64,000 nt of DNA from JAICYJ01 sp963766445 (GTDB lineage: Bacteria > Actinomycetota > Thermoleophilia > Gaiellales > JAICJC01): positions 62,001-126,000 of the forward strand of contig CAVXZW010000024.1 in the NCBI GenBank assembly GCA_963766445.1, read 5' to 3'. A model generated the notes under the pieces. That model was not told where the DNA came from and ran no database searches. It saw only the letters and a program-made list of their open reading frames with translations. A program made the position numbers and the translations under genes. How positions within the stretch are numbered: position 1 is the first letter of the stretch; each line of letters starts with the position of its first letter. Below, piece after piece: positions 35,990 through 45,086 of this stretch.

Positions 35990-37824
35990 CTACCAGGGGG
36001 TGGGGATCGAGCGGGCCAGCGACCGTGCCCGGTCGCTCACGCCCGAGGCCACGGAGGCGACCGCCCGCACGGGAGCGGTCTGCGCTCGCCAGGCAACATC
36101 CAGCGCCGTGGCTCCGACCCGCATCGCGCCGCGGCACCACTCGGGATGGCGCACGAGGTAGCCCGTGACGCAGATGCCCGCGCCCACCGCGATCAGCGTC
36201 AGCCCCACCGGCGGCACCACCGAGGTGGTCGCCCCGATCGTCAGCAGCGATCCGCCCGCCGTCATCAGCCCGGCGGTGGTGGCGGCGCTGCCGACGGCCA
36301 TCAGCCCGTACCCGACGCGGTCGCGGCTGCGGCGTGCGGAGTAGGCCTGGGCCGCGAACAGCCCGGTCGAGAGCGCCCCGCCCAGCACGCTGAACCGCGC
36401 TGCCCAGAGACCGACGCCGCTCAGCTCCAGACCGCCGGGGGCGGCAGCGGCCGTCAGGTCGCGGACGGCGGTGTAGGTGTCCCAGATCGAACCAACCAGG
36501 TTGGCGGCGTCGCGCCAGTCGGGGTCGGGCAGCAGTCCGCCAAGAGCCGTCAGGCCGAACCGGGAGAGGTGCTGGAGCGCGGCCGCCGCCTGCAGCGGCA
36601 CCGCACGGCCGCGCTCGCCCAGCTGCTCGGCGGTGTGCCCGCCGGCGTCGAGCGCGGTGCCGAGGTCGTCGCTCCAGGACGAGCCGGCCGCCGGTGCGGG
36701 CGGCAGGTCGGCCGCCTGGCGCCTGTGCGGGGCCCGCCGGAAGCGACTCGTCGCCACCCTCGGCGTCCGCGCCGCCGTGCGGCACCGGCACCAGCCTCAC
36801 TGCGCCGGACAGGTCGACGCCGGCGCCGCCACCGTCGCGCAGGACGAGCGCCGCCGCGGACGCGCTCCCCAGCTGCGCAGCCAGCGCCTCGCTGGAGCGA
36901 GCCCGGGTGCGCCGCCTGGGCGCGCGCCAGCGCGGCGGCGGCCGCGTCCGGATCGCTCGCCAGACCCATGCGCAGCTCGGCCGCCAGCACGTGGCCGGGC
37001 ACGCCGCTGCGGCGGGCGGCGGCCGAGACCGGATCGTCGACCGGCGCCGGCCCGGCCGGCAGCAGGCTCGCGTAGCCATCCCAGCCGCCGTAGGCGAGCG
37101 GCGAGTAGCCGACCCGCGCGCCGGTGTGCGGAGCCGAGAGCACGGTGCCGTCGCCCACGTAGATGCCGACGTGGTGGGGCGCGCCGCCGGCGGTGCCGAC
37201 GAACACGAGGTCGCCAGGCTGCAGCGCGGCAGCCGGGACCGGCCGGCCCATCCGCCACAGGTCGGCGGCGGTGGGCCGGCCCGGCAGCGACGCACCGGCT
37301 GCCGTGAACGCGTAGTCGACCAGGCCGCTGCAGTCGAAGCCGCCCTCGGCACGGCTCTCTCCGCCCCACACGTAGGGCCATCCGACCTGGGCAGCGGCCG
37401 CCGCCACCACGGCTGCGCGACCGGCCAGGCCGCGCAGGTCGACCGGCCGGAACGAGCCCGCCGGCTCGGCCGCCGCGAACTCGACCCGGGCGCGCGCCCG
37501 CGCCTGCACGGGCTGCTCCCCGTCAACTGCGACCGACACCTCGACGCCGCTGGGCAGACCGTCCTCGGTTAGCCGGGTCAGCGAGACCAGCCGGCCGCCG
37601 TTGTCGCGGGCGGCATCATCGGCGGCGGCGCGCAGGTCGTCGGCCGCCGCGGCCGGATCGCCGGACAGCTCTCTGCCCGCGGCGAGCGCGGCCATGTCGG
37701 CCGCGCGCTGGGCGTTCGCCCCGGCGCTGTCGATGCCGCCGAGGATGCCGATCAGAAACCCGGCCAGCACCAGCAGCAGCACCAGCGCGCAGGCCATCAC
37801 CGAGACCTGGCCGCGCTCGCTCAC
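35990..37824 (-). CDS. TadE-like anchor fused to NlpC/P60 peptidase and a glycine-rich hydrophobic C-terminus, frameshifted
   Basis: About 611 residues when two shifts (near 36905 and 36765) are repaired. Residues 1-45 are a pseudopilin/TadE-like signal anchor (GQVSVMACALVLLLVLAGFL). Residues about 125-260 are NlpC/P60, with Cys in GGFDCSGLVDYAFTAAG and His in GAPHHVGIYVGDGTVLSAPH. A linker with SGVPGHVLAAELRMG follows, then a C-terminal region of glycine-rich hydrophobic helices (VGYGLMAVGSAATTAGLMTA, PPVGLTLIAVGAGICVTGYL). Probably an envelope peptidoglycan endopeptidase. Its ATG overlaps the upstream TadE-like gene (ATGA). Confidence 0.78.
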
Positions 37825-38120
37825 CGCGGCACCGTTGCGGTCACCACCGCGGCGGCCGGCAGCGCCGGCAGGCGAACCGGCAGCGGCACCGTCACCACCA
37901 CGTGGTCGCCGCGTCGCTCGATCCGCGCGGCGCCGCGCAACGACGCCGGCAGCGGCCGGCCTTCCCCGACCAGCACGGCCGCCTGGTCGGCCACCCGCTC
38001 GGCGGTGATGCGGGCGCGCACGATCGTCAGCGCCCCCAAAACCGCCACCGTCGCGATGGCGAGCAGCACGGCGCAGCCGACCATCTCCACGCTCGACTGC
38101 CCCGACTGGCGGCGCATCAC
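37821..38120 (-). CDS. TadE-like pseudopilin/secretion-associated protein
   Basis: 99 residues. RQSGQSSVEMVGCAVLLAIA has the G-x-x-x-V-E pattern of TadE-family class III signal anchors, with Glu at position +5 of the hydrophobic core; the rest is an extracytoplasmic strand-rich domain (GDHVVVTVPLPVRLPAL). Second in a three-gene run, joined by four-base ATGA overlaps on both sides. Confidence 0.78.
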   Translation of the reverse strand: MMRRQSGQSSVEMVGCAVLLAIATVAVLGALTIVRARITAERVADQAAVLVGEGRPLPASLRGAARIERRGDHVVVTVPLPVRLPALPAAAVVTATVPR

Positions 38121-38440
38121 TGTTCGACCACCGGTGCGTCGGCGGTCAGCGACAGCGCGAACCCGGGGATCACACGCGGCACGGAGACCCGCACCGAGAC
38201 GGTGCCATCGGAGCTGCGCACCTGCAGGCCGCCGCGCATGGCGCCGGGCAGCGCACCGGCGGCGGCCGGCTGCACCGGCGCTCCGACCAGCCGAGCGCGA
38301 GCCGCGGCGCGGGCGGCGTGCTCGGCCGAGATCGCCGTCCAGCCCACCAGCAGCGCCTGCCAGCAGGCCAGCGTCAGGGTCAGCAGCGCCGGCAGCAGCA
38401 GCGCCGTCTCGATGCTTGCCTGGCCCCGGGAGCGATCCAT
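38117..38440 (-). CDS. TadE-like pseudopilin/secretion-associated protein
   Basis: 107 residues. RGQASIETALLLPALLTLTL is the classical TadE signature (G-Q-A-S-x-E followed by a membrane helix); the rest is a small periplasmic or extracellular domain. First gene of the cluster; leaderless box TAGCGT at 38452-38447. No TadA/TadB/TadC or Flp genes occur in the window, so the export machinery must be elsewhere. Confidence 0.82.
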   Translation of the reverse strand: MDRSRGQASIETALLLPALLTLTLACWQALLVGWTAISAEHAARAAARARLVGAPVQPAAAGALPGAMRGGLQVRSSDGTVSVRVSVPRVIPGFALSLTADAPVVEQ

Positions 38441-38446
38441 GCGCCC

Positions 38447-38452
38447 ACGCTA
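38447..38452 (-). promoter_or_regulatory. Leaderless -10 box (TAGCGT) of the TadE-like cluster
   Basis: TAGCGT on the minus strand ends six bases before ATG 38440. Confidence 0.55.
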
Positions 38453-38526
38453 CGGCGGGCGTCCGTCACGGAACCAGACCGCATGTGTGCCGAAGCTGTG
38501 GCGGCCTGGCAACGGCATCCCACTGC

Positions 38527-38532
38527 TACCAT
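38527..38532 (+). promoter_or_regulatory. Leaderless -10 box (TACCAT) of hemQ
   Basis: TACCAT ends six bases before ATG 38539; no ribosome-binding site is seen. Confidence 0.55.
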
Positions 38533-38538
38533 CGAACC

Positions 38539-39291
38539 ATGAGCGAGGCCAACGGAGAGGCTCCGAACAACTCGTCCGGCGAGGACCGGCAGTTCGTGCA
38601 CTTCTCGTTCTACAAGCTCGATCGCGGCTTCCGGCTGCTGCCTGCCGCCGAGCGTGAGGCGGCGCTGGCCGAGTTCGGGGCGGTAGTCGAGAAGTACGGC
38701 GAGCGGTTCCCGATCCGGGCCTACACGATGGTCGGCCTGCGCGCCGACGCCGACGTGATGTTGTGGAAGGTGTCCGAGCGGCTGGAGGACTTCCAAGACC
38801 TGGGCACCGCCCTGCTCGGGACGGCGCTGGGCGCTCACCTGGAGACGCCCTACGCCTACCTCTCGATGACGCGGCGCTCGCAGTACGTGAAGGGCGAGGG
38901 GCGCTCGATGCACAAGCGCGGGCGGATCATGTGGAACCCCGACTCCAAGTACCTGCTGATCTACCCGATGGTGAAGACGCGGGCCTGGTACCAGCTGTCG
39001 AAGCCGGCCCGGCAGGGGATCATGAACGAGCACATCGCCACCGGGCACAAGTTCCCGACGGTCAAGATCAACACCACCTACTCGTTCGGGATCGACGACC
39101 AGGAGTTCGTGGTGGCGTTCGAGACCGACTTCGTGGGCGACTTCCTGGATCTGATGATGACGCTGCGCGAGACCGAGGCCAGCCGCTACACGGAGCGCGA
39201 CACGCCCATCTTCACCTGCCGCTCCGGCGACATCCGCCAGGTGCTGGACACGCTGGGCGCGGCCGCCGCAGCCGCGCCGGTCGACGCCTGA
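38539..39291 (+). CDS. hemQ: Coproheme decarboxylase HemQ (chlorite-dismutase family)
   Basis: 250 residues, clean frame. Oxidatively decarboxylates coproheme to heme b, the last step of the coproporphyrin-dependent heme pathway of Gram-positive bacteria. FVHFSFYKLDRGFRLLPAAE and LRADADVMLWKVS mark the first ferredoxin-like half. DSKYLLIYPMVKTRAWYQLS holds the catalytic tyrosine region and HIATGHKFPTVKINTTYSFG the proximal histidine. EFVVAFETDF closes the second half. Stands alone; other heme genes are not in the window. Confidence 0.93.
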   Translation: MSEANGEAPNNSSGEDRQFVHFSFYKLDRGFRLLPAAEREAALAEFGAVVEKYGERFPIRAYTMVGLRADADVMLWKVSERLEDFQDLGTALLGTALGAHLETPYAYLSMTRRSQYVKGEGRSMHKRGRIMWNPDSKYLLIYPMVKTRAWYQLSKPARQGIMNEHIATGHKFPTVKINTTYSFGIDDQEFVVAFETDFVGDFLDLMMTLRETEASRYTERDTPIFTCRSGDIRQVLDTLGAAAAAAPVDA

Positions 39292-39323
39292 GCCGGCGGG
39301 GCACCCTCGCTGGAGGGCCAGGA

Positions 39324-41223
39324 TTAGCCGGCCGGCGCCACCAGCGTCCGCGCGCGGGCGACCCTGACTTCGGCGGACAGCGTTGGCAGATCGTAGGCAC
39401 CGTTGTGGCGGCGGCCGTTGATGAAGAACGTCGGCGTACCGGAGACACCGCTCAGGTCCGCCGAGTCGACGTCCTGGTCGATCCGCTCCGCGCCGGCGCC
39501 GCGGCGCATGTGCTCGCGGAAGCGGTCGACGTCGAGACCGAGCTGCTCGGCATAGCCCACCAGGTCGCCCGGCCGCAGATCGCTCTGATTGGACAGCAGT
39601 AGGTCGTGCATGTCCCAGAACGAGCCCTGTTCGGCAGCCGCCTCCGCCGCCTCGGCCGCGAGTTGAGCGTTCGGATGGACGTCGTTCAGGGGCAGGTGGC
39701 GCCAGACGTAGCGCACGTCGCCGTGGTCCGCGAGCAGATCGCGCATCACCGCCTCCGCCTGGCCGCAGTACGGGCACTCGAAGTCGCCGTACTCGACGAC
39801 GGTGACAGGCGCGTCGGCCGGTCCGCGGATGTGGTCGCGCTCGTCGTCCACGGGCGCCGACGAGATCGACGATCGCCTGCGACGAACCGAGTAACGCCTG
39901 CACCCGCAGCCGCAGCGGGAGCCGCGCAGTAGCGCGAAACAGCAGCCACGTGCACAACGAGGACACAAGCGCAGCGCTGAGCACGCCCAGCTTGGCCTCC
40001 TCCAGCCGGTCGCCGCTGAACGCGAGCGTGGCGATCAGGATCGACACGGTGAATCCAATGCCGGCGATCGCGCCCCCGCCGACGACGGCCGCCCATCCGA
40101 CCGACGGCCGCAGCCGGCCGCGGCTGAACACAGTGACCAGCCACGAGGTGCCGGCGACGCCGATCGGCTTGCCCACCACGTATCCGAGCAGGATGCCGAG
40201 CGTGACGGTCGACGTGAACGCGCGCGAGAGGAAGGCGCCGCTGATCTCGATCCCGGCGTTCGCCAGGGCGAACAGCGGCACGATCACGTAGCTCGTCCAG
40301 GGGTGGAACACGCCCTGCAGGCGCACGTTCGGAGAGATGGCCGTGCGGACGCCCGACTGGGCGGTGCGCGCCAGCTCCGGGGTGGGCTGCTCGCGGAACG
40401 CACGGAACAGGTCGGTGGCGCGCTCCAGGTCGCCGCGCGCGGCCGGCGACGCGTACACCAGCAGGCCCAGCACCAACCCGACCACGATCGGGTCGATTCC
40501 CGAGCTTTCGACCGCCAGCCAGGCCGCCACTCCGAGCAGCGCGTAGGGCAGGCCGGCACGGATCCCGAGGGAGCGCAACACCAGGATCAGGGCGAGTACC
40601 GCCAGCGCGACGAGCAGCGGGCCGAAGACGATGTGGCCGCTGTACACGACGGCGATCACGGTCAGCGCGATGACGTCATCGACGATCGCCACGGTGAGCA
40701 GAAAGACTCGCAGGCGGTCGGGAAAGCGCGGCCCGACCAGCGCCAGCAATCCCAGGGCGAACGCGGTGTCCGTCGACATCGCCGTCCCCCAGCCGTGGCC
40801 GGTCGACGACCCGGCGTTGAAGGCCAGGTAGACCAGCACCGGCACGACCATCCCGCCGATCCCTGCCAGCACGGGCAGCGCCACCCGCCGCCGTTGCCGC
40901 AGCTCCCCCATGTCGAACTCGCGGCGGGCCTCCAGGCCGACCACGAAGAAGAACAGGGTCATCAGGCCGCTGTTCAGCCATCCGCGCAGGTCGAGGTTGA
41001 TCGAGTGGTCGCCCAGCCGGACGACCAGGTCGGTCTCCCACACACTGCGGTACGACGACGAGTCGATGTTGATCCAGAGCAGCGCTGTGATCGTGGCCAG
41101 CAGCAGCACGCCGGCGCTGCCGGTCTCGGTGCCTATGAACTCACGAAGCGGCGTCTCCAGGTTGCGCGCCCACGCTGTCTTGCCGGAGAAGGGCCTGGTG
41201 CTGTCGGACGCGTCGGAGGCCAT
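39324..41223 (-). CDS. nhaA: NhaA Na+/H+ antiporter fused to a DsbA-like thioredoxin domain, one frameshift
   Basis: About 633 residues. Residues 1-430 are NhaA: TAMSTDTAFALGLLALVGPR and LLTVAIVDDVIALTVIAVVY contain the ion-binding aspartates (equivalents of D133, D163, D164). After a shift near 39865 the C-terminal 190 residues form a DsbA/thioredoxin_4 domain with FECPYCGQAEAVMRDLLADH (CxxC) and cis-proline in SGVSGTPTFFINGRR. Fusions of this kind are known in Actinobacteria. The thioredoxin domain presumably faces outside, but its role is unknown. Confidence 0.9.
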
Positions 41224-41301
41224 GCCGCATTGTGCCCCGGACTACGCGGCGCGCTGCCGGAACGGGTGCATCTCCGGGCAGCGGCGCTGTCGCAAGGGCG
41301 A

Positions 41302-41985
41302 CTACCCTGCGGGAGGCGAGAACAGCAGGCAGTAGCTGTGGTCGTAGCCGTACCCGTACGTCGGCTCCCAGCGCACGGCGATCTCGCCGGCGAAGGGCAG
41401 TACCTCTGCGACCGCATGCGCGATGTCCCAGGCCAGGGTGTCGACCCGGTCGGGGCGGCGCAGGTTCGCCGCCTCGATCACGAGCCAGCCATCGGGCGTC
41501 AGCAGCGCGCCGACGGAGCGGCACACCCGTTGCAGGTCGGCGAGGTAGCGGTCGTAGCCGGGGTTGGAGTCGCGGTAGCCGGACAGCGCCTCCTGCGGAT
41601 CGCCCGGCGAGGAGTACGGCGGCGAGGTGATCGCGAGCGAGACCGGCGGGATCGGCAGCGCGTCCAGCTCGCGAGCATCGGCCGTGAACAGGCGGTCAGG
41701 CGCTCGCATGCGCGACCGGATGAAGGTTGCGCGATCGGAGTCGACCTCGACGCCGAACGCTTCCCGGCCCGACGACTCGGCCACCACCAACGTGGTGCCG
41801 AAGCCGGCGAACGGGTCGAGCACCGCGTCGCCGGGATCGGTCAACCGCTCGACGAAGAAGCGGACGAGCTCTTCCGAGAAGCGGACGTCGTCATCCGCGA
41901 ATCGGGCCGGCAGCGCGGCCTGATTGCCGTGCTCGACCGTGAGTGCCGTCGGCAGGCCGGAAGGCCAGGAACGCGGAGCGCTCAT
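41302..41985 (-). CDS. DNA (adenine-N6 or cytosine-N4) methyltransferase
   Basis: 227 residues, clean frame. SAM-binding motif DAVLDPFAGFGTTLVVAESS and catalytic motif SLAITSPPYSSPGD identify an N4/N6 amino-methyltransferase. The segment before motif I (FSEELVRFFVERL) suggests the order X-I-IV. No restriction endonuclease is nearby, so it seems an orphan. Leaderless box TAGCCT at 41997-41992, six bases before ATG 41985. Confidence 0.88.
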   Translation of the reverse strand: MSAPRSWPSGLPTALTVEHGNQAALPARFADDDVRFSEELVRFFVERLTDPGDAVLDPFAGFGTTLVVAESSGREAFGVEVDSDRATFIRSRMRAPDRLFTADARELDALPIPPVSLAITSPPYSSPGDPQEALSGYRDSNPGYDRYLADLQRVCRSVGALLTPDGWLVIEAANLRRPDRVDTLAWDIAHAVAEVLPFAGEIAVRWEPTYGYGYDHSYCLLFSPPAG

Positions 41986-41991
41986 TCGCCC

Positions 41992-41997
41992 AGGCTA
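41992..41997 (-). promoter_or_regulatory. Leaderless -10 box (TAGCCT)
   Basis: TAGCCT on the minus strand ends six bases before ATG 41985 of the DNA methyltransferase. Confidence 0.55.
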
Positions 41998-42053
41998 CAG
42001 AGGCTCGGACGCGGCGGGTTGTCGGCGTGGCATCCGGCACCGATAGTGAGACC

Positions 42054-42593
42054 GTGACCCAGAAAGCCAATCGCGTCGTCCCGGTCGCCGCGGCGTTCGC
42101 CGCGATCCTGCCTCTGGCGGCGCTGCTGGGCGTGGTGGCGACGGCGGTCGCGACCGTCAACCGGCTGGCCGGGCCGGCCTGGATGCCGGCGGCGGCAGGG
42201 ATCACCGCGATGGCAGCCGCCACGGCCTGGCAGACGTGGGGCGCGCGGAGGTGGGGTCGCAAGATCCCGATTGAGCCGCTGCCCGACGGCATGGAGGTGA
42301 TCGAGCCGCGCGGCTCGGCGCGGCGCCTCGCGATCAAGATGTCCGGGCCCCTGCTCGTGGCGCTGCTGCTGGGCGTTGTGCGCAGACACAGCCTGCCCAG
42401 CGATCTGCTCCTGACCGCCGCTGCACCCGTGTTCTACGGCTGGTGGGTCGGGCGCGTGCTCGTGATCTCGCGCCGCGTCGAAGGCATCGACCGGCAGCTC
42501 CACGGGACGCTGCTCGCGGCCGCCGGGCCGTTCGAGGCCTGCGGTGGCAAGCGGCGGCTGTTCGCCGCCAGGCCGCCGCTCCCTCAGAGGTAG
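42054..42593 (+). CDS. Membrane protein, unknown function
   Basis: 179 codons from GTG 42054 (VTQKANRVVPVAAAFAAILP). Helices: AAFAAILPLAALLGVVATAV, WMPAAAGITAMAAATAWQTW, LLVALLLGVVRRHSLPSDLL and LTAAAPVFYGWWVGRVLVIS. A GATAGT box six bases upstream fits a leaderless start; the frame stays open upstream into the methyltransferase gene, so 41943 is possible but less likely. The end overlaps the converging gene by ten bases. Confidence 0.68.
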   Translation: MTQKANRVVPVAAAFAAILPLAALLGVVATAVATVNRLAGPAWMPAAAGITAMAAATAWQTWGARRWGRKIPIEPLPDGMEVIEPRGSARRLAIKMSGPLLVALLLGVVRRHSLPSDLLLTAAAPVFYGWWVGRVLVISRRVEGIDRQLHGTLLAAAGPFEACGGKRRLFAARPPLPQR

Positions 42594-42961
42594 TAGCGCT
42601 TCGACTCGTTCCAGGCGTAGTACATGGCGAACAGCCCACCGAAGAACGCGGCCAGCACCGGCACCGAGAACGCGCCCAGGTCGATCAGCTGGAACTGCGC
42701 CAGGGAGTAGAGCGCGGCCGACACGGTGACAGCGCCCAGCCCCAGGTAGAGGATGTTGCGCTGGCGGTCGGGCATCAGCGAGATCGCCATCCGGTTTCGG
42801 TGGTACCAGCCGTAGCCGAAGTACCAGAGCAGGCAGATGAAGATCAGGCTGATCGCGCCCAGGATCGCGCTGAAGATGGCCGAGGACACCTCGAAGAAGA
42901 CCGTCGCCACGGCGGCGATCGCGATCACGATGGCGAACCCGCGCAGGTTGTCGCGATCCAT
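42584..42961 (-). CDS. Membrane protein, four helices
   Basis: 125 residues, clean frame, four hydrophobic helices (GFAIVIAIAAVATVFFEVSS, AILGAISLIFICLLWYFGYG, ILYLGLGAVTVSAALYSLAQ, FSVPVLAAFFGGLFAMYYAW). Its ATG shares one base with the stop of the upstream gene (TGATG), so the two are co-translated. No family recognised. Confidence 0.82.
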   Translation of the reverse strand: MDRDNLRGFAIVIAIAAVATVFFEVSSAIFSAILGAISLIFICLLWYFGYGWYHRNRMAISLMPDRQRNILYLGLGAVTVSAALYSLAQFQLIDLGAFSVPVLAAFFGGLFAMYYAWNESKRYYL

Positions 42962-43320
42962 CAGGCCGGCCCCGTCATGTAGGCACGCACTCCCAGCGCC
43001 GCCACCACCGTGGCGCCGACCGCGAAGTAGAGCAGGTTCTTGCGTCCATCCTCACCCCGCAAAGCATAGGGGTAGGCGATCGCGAGCAGCGGTAGCAGCC
43101 CGTATGCGAAGTGCAGCTTGTCGCCCGGGCGGTAGCCGTCGGAGAGCAGGATCAGGCCCAGCGTTGCCTGGGCGATCACCATCGTCTGCGAGAGCGCCAG
43201 CAGCTGCATGTAGATGCCGGCGGGCGGTCTGTCCCAGCGGTAGGCGATCAGCCCCCAGATGCCCACGATCGCGTTGGTCACGATCAGGAGCGTCCCCACC
43301 ACCATGTGCACCTCGGGCAT
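42961..43320 (-). CDS. Membrane protein, four helices
   Basis: 119 residues: HMVVGTLLIVTNAIVGIWGL, YMQLLALSQTMVIAQATLGL, FAYGLLPLLAIAYPYALRG and NLLYFAVGATVVAALGVRAY. The histidine-bearing helices could bind heme, but that is a guess. First gene of a two-gene membrane unit; leaderless box TAGCGT at 43332-43327, six bases before ATG 43320. Confidence 0.83.
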   Translation of the reverse strand: MPEVHMVVGTLLIVTNAIVGIWGLIAYRWDRPPAGIYMQLLALSQTMVIAQATLGLILLSDGYRPGDKLHFAYGLLPLLAIAYPYALRGEDGRKNLLYFAVGATVVAALGVRAYMTGPA

Positions 43321-43326
43321 GCCGCC

Positions 43327-43332
43327 ACGCTA
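43327..43332 (-). promoter_or_regulatory. Leaderless -10 box (TAGCGT)
   Basis: TAGCGT on the minus strand ends six bases before ATG 43320. Confidence 0.55.
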
Positions 43333-43403
43333 TCAGGCGGGTTTGCCACCACCCCCGCACTACAGTACGGCCCAGTAGCCCACCCGTTTCCGAAGGAGTA
43401 ACG

Positions 43404-43883
43404 ATGCTCGAGGTTGGCCAGCCCGCTCCCCCGTTCTCACTGCAGTCAGACACCGATGAGACACTGTCGCTCGACGACTTCAAGGGCAGGCCGGTGGTCG
43501 TCTACTTCTACCCCAGGGACGACACGCCCGGCTGCACCCGCCAGGCCTGCAGCATCCGCGACAGCTGGGCGGAGTTCGGGCGGATCGGCGCGACCGTGAT
43601 CGGCGTCAGCCCGCAGTCGCCGAAGTCGCACCGCAAGTTCAAGGAGAAGTATGGGCTGCCGTTCCCGCTGCTGGCCGACACCGAGCACACGATGGCCGAG
43701 GACTACGGCGTGTGGGTCGAGAAGAAGAACTACGGCAAGACCTCGATGGGGATCGAGCGCTCGACCTTCGTGATCGACGCCGACGGCAACCTGGCCGCGA
43801 TCAAGCGACGAGTGAAGCCGGACGAGCACACCGCCTGGGCGCTGGCCGAGGTCGAGAAGCTGACGGCGGGGGCGACCCGCTGA
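43404..43883 (+). CDS. bcp: Thioredoxin-dependent peroxiredoxin (Bcp/PrxQ)
   Basis: 159 residues, clean frame; reduces peroxides. FYPRDDTPGCTRQACSIRDS carries the peroxidatic cysteine and, five residues later, the resolving cysteine, as in Bcp/PrxQ. GIERSTFVIDADGNLA is the typical late motif. AAGGAG lies six bases before ATG 43404. Its stop overlaps the apparent CTG start of the following CoA-transferase gene. Confidence 0.95.
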   Translation: MLEVGQPAPPFSLQSDTDETLSLDDFKGRPVVVYFYPRDDTPGCTRQACSIRDSWAEFGRIGATVIGVSPQSPKSHRKFKEKYGLPFPLLADTEHTMAEDYGVWVEKKNYGKTSMGIERSTFVIDADGNLAAIKRRVKPDEHTAWALAEVEKLTAGATR

Positions 43884-45070
43884 GCGGCGCGCTCCCGCTG
43901 GCGGGCCTGCGCGTCCTCGATCTGACGCAGGTACTGGCGGGCCCCTACTGCACGATGATGCTGGGCGACCTGGGCGCCGACGTGGTCAAGGTCGAGCGGC
44001 CCGGCGAGGGCGACGGCAGTCGCCGCTGGGGGCCGCCGTTCGTGGGCGGCGAGAGCGCCTACTTCATGCAGGTCAACCGCAACAAGCGTTCGATCGCGGT
44101 CGACCTGCGCGACGACGCGGGCCGGGAGGTGGTGCGGCGGCTGATCGGCCGCGCCGACGTGCTGCTGCACAACTTCCTGCCGGCGGCGGCGCTGCGCTAC
44201 GAGGTCGACTGGGAGGCGGTGCGAGCCGTGAACCCGATGGTGGTGCACTGCACGATCGCGGGCTACCCGTCCGACGGGCCGGACGCGGAGCGGCCCGGGT
44301 ACGACTTCCTGATGCAGGGTCTGGGCGGGATCATGAGCATCACCGGTGAGCCCGACGGCGAGCCGATGAAGGTGTCGGTTGCCATCTCCGACATTGTGGC
44401 CGGGCTGTTCGCGAGCTCGGCCGTGCTGGCGGCGCTGCACGAGCGCCAGCACAGCGGGCGAGGACGGAGCTGCGAGGTGTCGCTGCTGGACGCGCAGGTC
44501 GCGTGGCTGGCGAACCGGGCCGGGGATTGGCTGATCAGCGGCATCGAGCCGAAACGGCTGGGAAACGCGCACCCGTCGATCGTGCCCTACGAGACGTTCC
44601 GGGCGGCCGACGGGTACGTGAACCTGGCGGTCGGCACCGACGACCACTTCCGGCGCTTCTGCGCCGAGGCCGGCCGCGGCGACCTGGCGACGGATCCGCG
44701 CTGGCAGACGAACGCGGGTCGGGTGGAGGGCCGCGACGTGCTGGTGCCGCAGCTGCGGGAGCTGCTGGCGGGGCGCACGGTGGCGGAGTGGAGCGAGGTG
44801 CTGGAGCGCGCGCACGTGCCGGGCGGGCCGGTGCTGTCGATCCCGGAGACGTTCGCGGGGCCGGCGGCGCACATGGTGGAGCGGGTGCAGCATCCGGCGG
44901 CGGGCGAGATCGGGCTGGTGCGCTCGCCGATGCGCTACGAGGCCGACCGGCCGGGCAGCCGGCTGCCGCCACCGCGGCTGGGCGAGCACGCCGCCGAGGT
45001 GCTGGCCGAGCTGGGCTACGGCGAGGGCGAGATCGCCGAGCTGCTGACGGGCGCCTGCAAGCCTCGCTAG
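43880..45070 (+). CDS. Family III (CaiB/BaiF) CoA-transferase
   Basis: About 396 residues. LPLAGLRVLDLTQVLAGPYC, LGDLGADVVKVERPGEGDGS and SAYFMQVNRNKRSIAVDLRD are the family core; RADVLLHNFLPAA precedes the central part, and RPGYDFLMQGLGGIMSITGE is also conserved. The usual aspartate nucleophile lies in the RPGYDFLMQ segment. No ATG, GTG or TTG occurs between the bcp stop and the conserved N-terminus. The only NTG is CTG 43880, overlapping the bcp TGA as CTGA. Either CTG is used, or an indel hides the start. Confidence 0.9.
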   Translation: MSGALPLAGLRVLDLTQVLAGPYCTMMLGDLGADVVKVERPGEGDGSRRWGPPFVGGESAYFMQVNRNKRSIAVDLRDDAGREVVRRLIGRADVLLHNFLPAAALRYEVDWEAVRAVNPMVVHCTIAGYPSDGPDAERPGYDFLMQGLGGIMSITGEPDGEPMKVSVAISDIVAGLFASSAVLAALHERQHSGRGRSCEVSLLDAQVAWLANRAGDWLISGIEPKRLGNAHPSIVPYETFRAADGYVNLAVGTDDHFRRFCAEAGRGDLATDPRWQTNAGRVEGRDVLVPQLRELLAGRTVAEWSEVLERAHVPGGPVLSIPETFAGPAAHMVERVQHPAAGEIGLVRSPMRYEADRPGSRLPPPRLGEHAAEVLAELGYGEGEIAELLTGACKPR

Positions 45071-45073
45071 AAT
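45044..45073 (+). promoter_or_regulatory. Promoter of tRNA-Leu (CTGACG-18-TAGAAT)
   Basis: TAGAAT (45068-45073) is a near-perfect -10 box with CTGACG 18 bases upstream. The stop codon TAG of the CoA-transferase is the first half of the -10 box. Transcription would start near 45080, seven bases before the mature tRNA. Confidence 0.6.
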
Positions 45074-45086
45074 CAGCTCTCCCCGC

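Noticed and set aside
40303..42057. 584-codon plus-strand frame opposite the NhaA fusion and the DNA methyltransferase
   Set aside because: Antisense to well-supported genes, with no motif or ribosome-binding site.
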